Source: Rhodospirillum sp047263945 (GTDB lineage: Bacteria > Pseudomonadota > Alphaproteobacteria > Rhodospirillales > Rhodospirillaceae). From it: a stretch of DNA of 64,000 nucleotides. The stretch is from NCBI RefSeq assembly GCF_047263945.1, contig NZ_JBLAVB010000010.1, forward strand, positions 62,001 through 126,000. The letters run 5' to 3'. Numbering within the stretch: the stretch's first letter is position 1; every line of letters begins with the position of its first letter. The notes below the pieces were generated by a model that worked only from the letters and a program-made list of their open reading frames with translations, was not told where the DNA came from and searched no databases. The translations under genes and the position numbers were made by a program. Shown here one piece after another: positions 25,486-33,430 of the stretch.

Positions 25486-26721
25486 ATGACTCCCCCTCCC
25501 GACGTGATCCGCCTTGGCTTCATCCCGCTGATTGACTGCGCGGCCCTGGCCGTCGCCCGGGAAATGGACTTCGCCGCCCGGGAGGGGCTGGAGATCGACA
25601 CCCGCAAGGAGGGATCCTGGGCCGCCATCCGCGACAAAGTGGCCTTTGGCCTCTACGACGGCGCCCATATGCTGGCCGGGATCCCCTTGGCCTGCCGCCT
25701 GGGGTTGGGCGGTGTGCCGGGCGACATCATCTCCCCCATGGCGCTGGGGTTCGGGGGCAATGCCGTCACCGTTTCCAACGCCCTGCACGACGCCCTGCTC
25801 GCCGTTGACCCCGGCGCCACACCCAACGGAGCGCCCGACCCGAGCCGCATCGCCCGGGCGCTGGCCCGGGTCATCGCCTCTCGGAAGGCCGCAGGACAGC
25901 CCCCCCTGTCCTTTGCCACCGTTTTCCCCTTTTCCAGTCACAACTATGATCTGCGCTACTGGTTGGCGACGGAGGGCATTGATCCCGACCGGGACCTGAA
26001 CATGGGCATCATCGCCCCGCCCCGCATGGCCGAAAGCCTCCGCTCCGGCTGGATCGATGGCTACTGCGTAGGGGAACCCTGGAACCTGCGGGCGGAAGCC
26101 GAAGGCGTCGGCCATATCCTTCTGACCAAACGAGACATCTGGCCCTGCGGCCCGGAAAAGGTCCTGGGTCTGAACGAAGCCTGGGCCAAAACCCATGGGG
26201 AGGTCGTGACACGCTTGGTCTCGGCCCTGGTCCAGGCGGCCCGCTGGGCGGACCAGCCGGAAAACCGCGACGACCTGTCGAAAATCCTCTCCCACCCCGA
26301 CTATATCAACCAAGACGCGGCGCTCATCCGCCGAGCCCTGGATCTGGGACGCCACAGGTTTTTCGAAACCGGCGCCACCTACCCCTGGCGCGCCCATGGG
26401 GCTTGGCTGCTCTCCCAGATGGCTCGCTGGGGCCAGATCACGGCACCAGCGGACCTAAAGGCGATCGCCGAGGCGGTCTATCGTCCCGATATCTACCGGG
26501 CGGCCCTGGAAAACCAGATAAACCTCCCCGGCACGGAGCCTCGGTTGCTGGGCGGTAACGCCACGGCCTTCACGATTCCCGGCGCCGACGGAACCCCCTT
26601 TGCCATGGCTCCAGACCGCTTCCTCGATGGAAGACCCTTCGATCAGGAGGATCCCGTCGGCTACGCCTTCGCCTTCCCCATCGGCCATCCGGCGCTTACG
26701 CCTGCAGACCTCCGTCCCTGA
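25486..26721 (+). CDS. nasS: NasS, cytoplasmic nitrate sensor (NrtA-like)
   Basis: 411 aa related to NrtA but with no signal peptide: it begins directly with IRLGFIPLIDCAALAVAREM. Shared family motifs are YDGAHMLAGIPLACRLGLG, SSHNYDLRYWLATEGIDP and GYCVGEPWNLRAEAEGVG. The loss of the signal and the placement right after nasT identify it as the nitrate-responsive NasT inhibitor rather than a transporter part. The last 50 residues go beyond the core fold. The gene order nasT-nasS is reversed from the common nasS-nasT order. Confidence 0.93.
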   Translation: MTPPPDVIRLGFIPLIDCAALAVAREMDFAAREGLEIDTRKEGSWAAIRDKVAFGLYDGAHMLAGIPLACRLGLGGVPGDIISPMALGFGGNAVTVSNALHDALLAVDPGATPNGAPDPSRIARALARVIASRKAAGQPPLSFATVFPFSSHNYDLRYWLATEGIDPDRDLNMGIIAPPRMAESLRSGWIDGYCVGEPWNLRAEAEGVGHILLTKRDIWPCGPEKVLGLNEAWAKTHGEVVTRLVSALVQAARWADQPENRDDLSKILSHPDYINQDAALIRRALDLGRHRFFETGATYPWRAHGAWLLSQMARWGQITAPADLKAIAEAVYRPDIYRAALENQINLPGTEPRLLGGNATAFTIPGADGTPFAMAPDRFLDGRPFDQEDPVGYAFAFPIGHPALTPADLRP

Positions 26722-26750
26722 GAACCCAAACCAAAATTCATGGTCTCGTC

Positions 26751-26865
26751 TTTTTTGGGCGATAGCCCAAGCCCATTTGGGGGCAAATGCCCCCAAACCC
26801 CCATTTTTCTTTTATACATAAGAACCCGGGGCAGAGGCCTTTCGGCCAGCAACTGCCCCGTGACG
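26751..26865. repeat. Mosaic hairpin repeat, partial copy 2
   Basis: Contains TTGGGCGATAGCCCAAGCCC, TTTGGGGGCAAATGCCCCCA, a CTTTTATAC block and a degraded GGGGCAGAGGCC hairpin: the same modules as 12598-12770 and 30249-30518, but no ACACGACAGT end is present. It lies between the convergent nasS and aldehyde dehydrogenase genes and may end both transcripts. Confidence 0.7.
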
Positions 26866-26914
26866 GGATTGACGACGAAGCGAGAGCGGCACCCTTGGGG
26901 ACCGCCTGCGCAGA

Positions 26915-28342
26915 TCAATCTCCGTAGCCGACGATACCCTTGATCTCGAGGAAATCGTGGATGCCCCAATCGGCATATTCACGGCCATTGCCCGACTGCT
27001 TGTAGCCGCCAAAGGGAGCATAGGTGTCCCAGTCCGGGTAGTTCAGATAGACCGATCCCGCCCGCATTTGCGCCGCAACCTTGCGCGCATGCTGAATATC
27101 GGCCGATTGGATATAGGCCGCCAGTCCATAGACCGTATCGTTGGCGATCTCGATCGCCTCTTCCTCGGTCTTGTAGGGCATGATGGACAGGACCGGCCCG
27201 AAGATTTCTTCGCGCGCGATGGTCATGTCTCTGGTGACATTCCCGAAAACGGTCGGACGGACATAGTATCCCCGATCAAGGGTTTCCGGACGCCCCAGCC
27301 CCCCGGTCACCAACAGTGCCCCCTCCGTGATGCCAGCCTCGATCAACCGCTGAATTTTGTCGAACTGGAGTTGCGAAACGACGGGTCCCAAAACAGTCCC
27401 TTCCGAACGCGGATCCCCAACAACGAAGGTCGCCGCTTCAGACTTGGCGTATTTCAGCGCCTCATCCTGTCGCTCCAAGGGCACCAACATGCGGGTCGGC
27501 GCATCGCAGGACTGGCCGGTATTGCCGAAACAGCCCTGCACACCCTTGCGCACGGCCTGCTCAAAATCGGCATCCGGCAGCAGGATATTGGCCGATTTAC
27601 CGCCCAGCTCCTGAGCCACCCTTTTAACGGTCTCTGCCGCTGTCTTGGCAACGATCACGCCAGCGCGCGTCGATCCGGTAAACGAGACCATATCCACATC
27701 CGGATGACCGGCCATCACCTGGCCCACATCCGGACCCGTGCCGTTGATCATATTATAGACGCCCTTCGGCATCCCGGCAGCGTCCATGACTTCCGAGAAG
27801 ATGATCCCGGAAATCGGCGCAATCTCGGACGGCTTCAGCACAACCGTGCAGCCCGCGGCAATCGCCGGCGCGACTTTGCAGACGATCTGGTTGAGCGGCC
27901 AGTTCCACGGGGTGATCAACGCACAGACCCCAATCGGCTCCTTAACGACGGTGGTCGAGCCGCGTTTTTCCGAAAACTCGTACCTCTCGAAGGCCTCAAT
28001 TGTCGCTTCCAGATGGCCTCGGCCCGCCCAGGCCTGGCTGTCGCGGGCGAAGGCGATGGGCGCGCCCATTTCCTGGCAGACCGCTTGGGCGATATCCTCG
28101 AACCGGTCGAGATAAGCCGCATGGATGCGCTTCAACAGGGCAAGGCGCTCGTCCTTGGGCCATGTCGAGAAGTCTGCAAAAGCGGTCTTGGCCGCCGCAA
28201 CCGCCTTATCCACATCCGCCGCCGATCCAAGCGAGATCTGCGTATAGGCCTCTTCCGTCGATGGATCGATCACGTCAAGAACGGCGGGAACAACCGGATC
28301 AACCCAGGCGCCGTCGATGTAGAATTTCTTGTGATTGGACAT
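26915..28342 (-). CDS. Aldehyde dehydrogenase (NAD+-type), polyamine cluster
   Basis: 475-aa soluble ALDH superfamily enzyme. The catalytic cysteine is in GNTGQSCDAPTRMLVP, the general base glutamate in AQELGGKSANILL, the cofactor-binding region is TPWNWPLNQIVCKVAPAIAA then GCTVVLKPSE, and NADH-binding FTGSTRAGVIVAKTA follows. Within this cluster it probably oxidises the aldehyde produced by the PuuB-like oxidase; substrate specificity is inferred from context only. It is separated from the PotA-like gene by a large palindromic repeat, so it may have its own promoter. Confidence 0.9.
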   Translation of the reverse strand: MSNHKKFYIDGAWVDPVVPAVLDVIDPSTEEAYTQISLGSAADVDKAVAAAKTAFADFSTWPKDERLALLKRIHAAYLDRFEDIAQAVCQEMGAPIAFARDSQAWAGRGHLEATIEAFERYEFSEKRGSTTVVKEPIGVCALITPWNWPLNQIVCKVAPAIAAGCTVVLKPSEIAPISGIIFSEVMDAAGMPKGVYNMINGTGPDVGQVMAGHPDVDMVSFTGSTRAGVIVAKTAAETVKRVAQELGGKSANILLPDADFEQAVRKGVQGCFGNTGQSCDAPTRMLVPLERQDEALKYAKSEAATFVVGDPRSEGTVLGPVVSQLQFDKIQRLIEAGITEGALLVTGGLGRPETLDRGYYVRPTVFGNVTRDMTIAREEIFGPVLSIMPYKTEEEAIEIANDTVYGLAAYIQSADIQHARKVAAQMRAGSVYLNYPDWDTYAPFGGYKQSGNGREYADWGIHDFLEIKGIVGYGD

Positions 28343-28368
28343 ACCAATATCTCCTGACTTTGATCTGC

Positions 28369-28484
28369 TAGATCAAACCGCCTTAAATCGGAATCGATTT
28401 AAGGCGGTTAATTTGATCTAGATTCAACAAGTTGAGCATCGAGTGGACCGGAAAACCGGATCCACTTTTCCGCTCGATGCTCTA
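28369..28484. repeat. Composite palindromic repeat, copy A
   Basis: Two tandem hairpins. The first has arms TAGATCAA and CCGCCTTAAATCG/CGATTTAAGGCGG; the second, after ATTCAACAAGTTGAGCAT, runs CGAGTGGACCGGAAAACC to TTTTCCGCTCGATGCTCTA. Much of the sequence recurs at 54203-54323, and the second half recurs inverted at 12313-12366. It fills the 157-bp gap between the aldehyde dehydrogenase and PotA-like genes. Confidence 0.85.
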
Positions 28485-28499
28485 AAACGCCTGGGGAAA

Positions 28500-29582
28500 T
28501 CAAGCTGACAAAATGCTGCAGACCGCGCCGGGGCGCAGCCGCACATGGGCAAACTCACCGGCAGCAAGGCTCATTCGCTCGCTTTGACGCGGCACATCGA
28601 GAACGATCTCCTGTCCGCTGGACAACGCGCCGTGCACCCGAAGGCTTCGCCCGTGGAAGACGATGCTGGTGATCTTGAGCGGCCGTGACTCTGTCACACT
28701 CTCACTCTCCAACTGGAAATCTTCCGGTCGGATTCCAATCGTCACCGCCGCCTGCTCGGGTACTGCCGCAGTAGCCTCAAGAGCCAGAGAAACCGGTACC
28801 CCAGCGTCGAACATCACGCGGTCCCCGGCCCGGCCCAGTACGGTGGCCGGCAGCAAGTTCATCGTGCCGATGAAACTCGCAACAAACTTGGTCGCCGGGC
28901 AGTCGTACAGCTCGGCCGGGCTTGCCACCTGCTCAATCCGCGCCTTGTTCATGACGACGATGCGGTCGGAGATCGAGAGAGCCTCCGTCTGGTCATGGGT
29001 AACCAGGACAAATGTCGTCCCAAGCCGCGCTTGCAGGCTTTTCAACTCGACCTGCATTTGTTCGCGCAAATAGGCGTCCAGAGCGGACAACGGTTCATCC
29101 AGCAGCAGCACCTTTGGTTCGCAGACAATGGCGCGCGCCAGGGCCACGCGCTGTCTTTGGCCACCAGACAGCGCCTGCACCCGTGACTGTGCCTTGTCGG
29201 CAAGACCGACCAGCTCCAGTGCGTTCAGGATCCGTTTGCGTTGCTCAGCGACCGGAATCTTGCGGAGAGACAGACCGAATCCGACATTCTCGGACACGTT
29301 CATATGCGGAAAAATCGCATAATCCTGAAAGACGGTATTTACGGGCCGGTCATAGGGCCGGAGGTGACCGATATCCCGTCCGCCCAATAGCACCGAGCCG
29401 CTGGTCGGCGCTTCGAAGCCCGCAATGACGCGCAGGGTCGTTGTCTTGCCGCAGCCCGAAGGGCCGAGCAGACTCAGGAACTCCCCTTGGGCAATGTCCA
29501 GATTGATGTCAACGAGACCCAAGCCGCCATTGCCGAAAGTCTTGGTGACAGCCTTCAATTCGAGCAAAGGATCATAGGCCAT
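28500..29582 (-). CDS. potA: PotA-like polyamine ABC transporter ATPase
   Basis: 360 aa. ABC domain (1-235): Walker A LGPSGCGKTTTLRVIAG, Q-loop TVFQDYAIFPHM, signature LSGGQRQRVALARAI, Walker B VLLLDEPLSALDA, and H-loop LVTHDQTEAL. A TOBE-type regulatory domain follows (about 270-360). The length and layout match PotA/PotG, which power spermidine or putrescine import. Its start overlaps the stop of the PuuR-like gene by about 11 bp, so the two are co-translated. It is split from the potDCB genes by a mosaic repeat. Confidence 0.88.
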   Translation of the reverse strand: MAYDPLLELKAVTKTFGNGGLGLVDINLDIAQGEFLSLLGPSGCGKTTTLRVIAGFEAPTSGSVLLGGRDIGHLRPYDRPVNTVFQDYAIFPHMNVSENVGFGLSLRKIPVAEQRKRILNALELVGLADKAQSRVQALSGGQRQRVALARAIVCEPKVLLLDEPLSALDAYLREQMQVELKSLQARLGTTFVLVTHDQTEALSISDRIVVMNKARIEQVASPAELYDCPATKFVASFIGTMNLLPATVLGRAGDRVMFDAGVPVSLALEATAAVPEQAAVTIGIRPEDFQLESESVTESRPLKITSIVFHGRSLRVHGALSSGQEIVLDVPRQSERMSLAAGEFAHVRLRPGAVCSILSA

Positions 29583-30201
29583 CCCGTACCTCCGATGGTT
29601 TGCTGGTGTTGACCCAGAGAATGACGCACTTCTCCGTGCTGGAATTGCGAAACGAATGCAGAAGGGTGCTCTTGAAGGCGAAGCTGTCGCCGGGACGTAG
29701 GAGATATTTGCTGGAATCGACGACCAATTCGACGACGCCGCTCAGGACAAATCCAAATTCATGGCCGCTATGGGCATAGGCTTCCGACGTACCGCCATTC
29801 GGCTCAACTTCGACAGTCATGCCCGTCAATGTGGCCCCAGGTGGCGAAAGCAGTTGCTTGCGAATTCCCTCGGAATGGACGGGCAAGTCACGGCGGTTGG
29901 CGACCCGGACGCAATAGATATCGCTGGAGGCATCGTTCCCCTCCGATATGAGGATCGAAGGTTCGACGTTGAGAGCGGCGGCCAAAGGCCAGATCACTTT
30001 GACCCTGAGCGAGCTCATGCCACGCTCTATCTGGCTGAGAGCCCCAATGGAGATACCGGCTTGCGCCGCCAAATCGGCCAGCGACAGACCTCTTTCAAGA
30101 CGCAAAGCCCGAATCCGCCTTCCGACCATGACGTCGGCTTCGCCCCCATCCGCCGCCTCTTTCACCGCTTCTTCGCCCATTTCGCTGGTTATGCCTCGCA
30201 T
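29572..30201 (-). CDS. XRE-cupin transcriptional regulator, PuuR-like
   Basis: 209 aa. Helix-turn-helix at about 28-82 (VGRRIRALRLERGLSLADLA, GISIGALSQIERGMSSLRV), then a C-terminal cupin_2 domain (about 135-205; AYAHSGHEFGFVLSGVVELV, LRPGDSFAFKSTLLHSFRN). This layout is that of PuuR and related regulators of putrescine or amine catabolism. It is expected to control the surrounding polyamine genes; candidate operators are the shared inverted repeats at 33396-33420 and 34768-34791. It overlaps the PotA-like gene. Confidence 0.85.
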   Translation of the reverse strand: MRGITSEMGEEAVKEAADGGEADVMVGRRIRALRLERGLSLADLAAQAGISIGALSQIERGMSSLRVKVIWPLAAALNVEPSILISEGNDASSDIYCVRVANRRDLPVHSEGIRKQLLSPPGATLTGMTVEVEPNGGTSEAYAHSGHEFGFVLSGVVELVVDSSKYLLRPGDSFAFKSTLLHSFRNSSTEKCVILWVNTSKPSEVRDGL

Positions 30202-30248
30202 CGGTTGTCCTGTTATCCTGCATGGGCGGTCCAGCCGCCTGATGCGCT

Positions 30249-30518
30249 ATACACGACAGTTTTTTTGGGCGATTGCCCAAACCCATTTGGGGGCAAATGC
30301 CCCCAAACCCCCTTTTTTCTTTTATACTCTGTCTCCTTGAAAAACCGAAAAACCCGGGGCAGAGCCCAGAAACTGCGCAGCACATTTTCCGGATTTTCGA
30401 GGAAACGGTGTGTACAAATAAGAGCCCAGGGTCTGGGGCCTTTCGGCCCCAGTCTCGCCAAAGAGGGGGGGGACGGGGCCGAAAGGCCCCGTGACGGGAA
30501 AGCCCCCCTGTCGTGCAC
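30249..30518. mobile_element. Mosaic hairpin element with inverted ends, copy 3
   Basis: ATACACGACAG at 30249-30259 is inverted, with two mismatches, as CTGTCGTGCAC at 30508-30518. Inside are the hairpins TTGGGCGATTGCCCAA, TTTGGGGGCAAATGCCCCCA, GGGGCCTTTCGGCCCC and CGGGGCCGAAAGGCCCCG. It is about 100 bp longer than copy 1 owing to an extra central block (30330-30420). It occupies the whole 340-bp space between the PuuR-like and PotD-like genes. Confidence 0.7.
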
Positions 30519-30543
30519 CCTGCGCCTGCTGTTCCTTTGCGGC

Positions 30544-31605
30544 TCAGCCGCCCGCTTTGACTTTCTCAAACATTTTCGACAGGGCGTCATTCTGCTTCAT
30601 GGGTCCAGTAAAGACCGTCTCTTTGAGCATGACATTGGGATCGGACGGCAATTGCAGCTCCTCCAATGTTTCCTTTGGCACCGCGTCGAAGGCCGATTTT
30701 GTCGAACTGCCATAACCGTAGGCTTCGATCAGATACTTGCCCGACTCAACCTCCAGACGACTGTTGATAAAGTCATAGGCGAGATCCACGTTCTCGGCAT
30801 CCTTCAGCAGAACGTAACCGCAGGCCCAGGTGAGCATCCCCTCCTTCGGCTTCATGAACTCAACCGGCACACCCTGCTTTTTCAAGGCGACCGCCGAAGC
30901 ATTCCACGTCATCGCAGCCACCAGCTCGCCACTAGAGAGTGACTGTTCCACCGAGGTCATATCCGTTGTGTAGCTGGACAGCAACGGACGCTGTTCGCGC
31001 AACTTTTCGGCAACCTTATCCATTTCGGCATCCGTCATATCGAACGGATTGACGCCAGCCAGAAGGGCCGCGACGACCGGCGTATCATGCACCGCGTCAA
31101 TGGTCGCGAGACGGCCCGCATACCGCTTGTCCCAAAGCAAGGACCAGCTTTTCTCCGGGTTTTCGACCATATCGGTCCGGTAGAGCACCGACGTATTGCC
31201 CCAATCCCAGGGGACCATCCAGACCTTGCCATCGCCAGCCTGCAAATCAGGAAGGTTCCGGAAGACCGGGAAAATGCTGTCCCAATTCTTGATCTTGGCC
31301 GTATCAATCGGCTGCAAAAGCCCTTCCTTGTTCCAGCGCGCGATCTTGTCGTAGCAGGGATGCGCGATGTCCGGTCGGAAGCCCGCTTTGACCTTGGTGA
31401 AGGCGTCGTCATCATCGCCGAACACGGTCACATCGACGCCATCCGGATGGGCTGCGAGGAAACTCTGGTGAAACTCCGGCAATTCGTACCCAGACCACGT
31501 GAAGTACTGGAGCTTATCCGCCGCCAAAGCTGGCCCTGCCATCACGCCAACTGCGAAGGCCAAGGCAGCAACACCACTCGACCGCTGTACAGTATCCAAT
31601 TTCAT
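30544..31605 (-). CDS. potD: PotD-like polyamine-binding periplasmic protein
   Basis: 353 aa from the ATG at 31605 (AGAGGAG ribosome site), choosing against an upstream in-frame start with a basic non-signal leader. The signal peptide ends at GPALAA. The mature protein begins KLQYFTWSGYELPEFHQSF, characteristic of the PotD/PotF family, with VWMVPWDWGNTSVLYRTDM and ATIDAVHDTPVVAALLAG further on. It delivers spermidine or putrescine-like ligands to the PotBC permease. Confidence 0.87.
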   Translation of the reverse strand: MKLDTVQRSSGVAALAFAVGVMAGPALAADKLQYFTWSGYELPEFHQSFLAAHPDGVDVTVFGDDDDAFTKVKAGFRPDIAHPCYDKIARWNKEGLLQPIDTAKIKNWDSIFPVFRNLPDLQAGDGKVWMVPWDWGNTSVLYRTDMVENPEKSWSLLWDKRYAGRLATIDAVHDTPVVAALLAGVNPFDMTDAEMDKVAEKLREQRPLLSSYTTDMTSVEQSLSSGELVAAMTWNASAVALKKQGVPVEFMKPKEGMLTWACGYVLLKDAENVDLAYDFINSRLEVESGKYLIEAYGYGSSTKSAFDAVPKETLEELQLPSDPNVMLKETVFTGPMKQNDALSKMFEKVKAGG

Positions 31606-31652
31606 GCTCGTTCTCCTCTTTCGTTTTTTCGTAGAAATGACAGAACGCAACG

Positions 31653-32465
31653 TCAATCCTTGGCTATGCTCATCGACGGCTGGCGGCGACGAAGGATTTC
31701 AGCGACCGTCACCAATGCGACGGAAACGGCCAGAATAAGGGTCCCAAGCGCCATCACGGTCGGCAGCGATTTGGGAAATCTGAGTTGACTCCAGATGTAG
31801 AGGGGCAGCGTTGGCTCCGTCCCCGCAAGGAAGAAGGCAACGATGAACTCGTCGAAAGACGTGAGAAAGGACAGGGTGAAGGCGGACGCCACGGCGGACC
31901 AGGCGAGCGGCAGCACGGCCCGTCGAAAGACGACCGCATCATGGGCGCCAAGATCACTCGCCGCTTCGGCAATGCTTTTGGGGATCGCCGCGAAGCGCCC
32001 CCGCATGACCACCACTGTGGTTGGCAGGCAGACAAGAACATGCCCCATGACAATCGCAATCCGCGACGGTCCCAACCCGACCAGATTGACCAGAATCAGG
32101 AGTGCAATGCCAACGATGACACCGGGTATCAGGATTGGCAGGCGAGACAGACCTGAGATGATCGCAGAAAACGGTGTTGCTCCGTAAAGATCCAGATAGG
32201 CAATCGTCGTTCCGCAAAGGGTGGCAATCACGGCCGAGGAAAACGCGATCACCAAGCTGTTGCCAAGCGCGGCGGGAATCGCTTCATTGCCAACCAACGT
32301 GCGGTACCACTCGAACGTGAAGCCCTTCAGCGGAAAGGCAGCCTGGATTGAATCGTTGAATGAAAACAACGGGATCAGAACCACGGGCAGGTAGAGAAAG
32401 AGGATATAGGCGATCACGTAACCGCCCAGGAGGCGGGCATGGCCCGCAGGGGATGTCGTCTTCAT
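31653..32465 (-). CDS. potC: PotC-like polyamine ABC transporter permease
   Basis: 270-aa permease with about six membrane segments. The EAA loop reads SIAEAASDLGAHDAVVFRRA then VLPLAW (about 165-195). The start ATG at 32465 overlaps the potB stop (32462) by 4 bp, supporting coupled translation; the longer in-frame extension into potB is rejected. It is followed after 47 bp by the binding-protein gene. Confidence 0.88.
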   Translation of the reverse strand: MKTTSPAGHARLLGGYVIAYILFLYLPVVLIPLFSFNDSIQAAFPLKGFTFEWYRTLVGNEAIPAALGNSLVIAFSSAVIATLCGTTIAYLDLYGATPFSAIISGLSRLPILIPGVIVGIALLILVNLVGLGPSRIAIVMGHVLVCLPTTVVVMRGRFAAIPKSIAEAASDLGAHDAVVFRRAVLPLAWSAVASAFTLSFLTSFDEFIVAFFLAGTEPTLPLYIWSQLRFPKSLPTVMALGTLILAVSVALVTVAEILRRRQPSMSIAKD

Positions 32466-33355
32466 GTGCGGCTCCCGAACTTCCGGTCGGCCAGCTTGAC
32501 GAGCATGACCAGCGCAAGGATCACCAGCATCGTGGCGATCGACAGGGCCGCTCCGAATGGCCAATCGTTGGCTTTGCCGAACTGGGCCTTGATCAAAGTC
32601 CCGATCATGGTGCTGGCCGGACCGCCGACCATCGAAGGGGTCACATAATCGCCGATCGTCGGCACGAAGACGACAAGCGCAGCGGCCAAAACTCCGGGCA
32701 TCGACATCGGCAAAACCACCCGACGAAAGGTGTGAAGCGGATGGGCACCAAGATCAGAGGCCGCTTCCAGAAGTGATCCCGGAATGGTCTGAAGGGCGAC
32801 AAAAATCGGCAGAATGGCAAAGGGCGCATAGGCGTGGGCCAGCGTCACGACCACCGCCGCAGGGGTATTGAGGAAAACCAGCAGCGGCTCGGAAATGACG
32901 TCAAGAGACATCAGGGCAGAATTGAGCACGCCGTTATAGGCAAGCACCACTTTCCAGGCAAAGACCCGCAGGAGATAACTGGTCCAGAAGGGCAAGGTCA
33001 CCAGAAACAGGATGATGCCCCGCCAACGCCCGGCGTGAAAGGCCAGGAAGTAGGCGACGGGGTAGGCACTCACCACAGTCGCCAGCGTTACCAGACCGGA
33101 AATGATCAAGGACCGGAAAATGACAGTGGCATACAGGTCGTCGGTGAAAAGAGCCTTGAAGTTTCCAAAGCTGAAACCACGCCCCATCAACGAACCATCA
33201 TTGATGCGAAAGCCCAGAAAGAAAACAAGCCCAAGTGCAAACAGGATCAGTACCAAGGTGACAGCCGCGCCGGGCAGCGACATGACTGCCCGAAAACCGA
33301 ACTTGCCTTTCCCCCACCCCTCGCCATTTGCCGATACCGTCATGTGCAAATCCAT
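32462..33355 (-). CDS. potB: PotB-like polyamine ABC transporter permease
   Basis: 297-aa permease, six predicted membrane helices, EAA loop LLEAASDLGAHPLHTFRRVV then LPMSMPG at about 205-230, and the PotB-type motif FWTSYLLRVFAWKVVL near 130. Start ATG at 33355 or 33343. First gene of the potB-potC-potD unit. An inverted repeat (33396-33420) lies 40 bp upstream and recurs upstream of the PuuB-like gene. Confidence 0.88.
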   Translation of the reverse strand: MDLHMTVSANGEGWGKGKFGFRAVMSLPGAAVTLVLILFALGLVFFLGFRINDGSLMGRGFSFGNFKALFTDDLYATVIFRSLIISGLVTLATVVSAYPVAYFLAFHAGRWRGIILFLVTLPFWTSYLLRVFAWKVVLAYNGVLNSALMSLDVISEPLLVFLNTPAAVVVTLAHAYAPFAILPIFVALQTIPGSLLEAASDLGAHPLHTFRRVVLPMSMPGVLAAALVVFVPTIGDYVTPSMVGGPASTMIGTLIKAQFGKANDWPFGAALSIATMLVILALVMLVKLADRKFGSRT

Positions 33356-33395
33356 TTTTCATGGGCGTGACATTCGTTACTGTAATTTTATATAA

Positions 33396-33420
33396 ATGAA
33401 ATTGTCAACACAGATTTCAT
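33396..33420. promoter_or_regulatory. Candidate operator upstream of potB
   Basis: ATGAAAT (33396-33402) is inverted as ATTTCAT (33414-33420) with an 11-bp spacer containing TGTCAAC. The same half-sites, spacer length and TGTCAAC core occur at 34768-34791 before the PuuB-like gene. Most likely bound by the local PuuR-like regulator. Confidence 0.5.
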
Positions 33421-33430
33421 ATTTCAGCAA

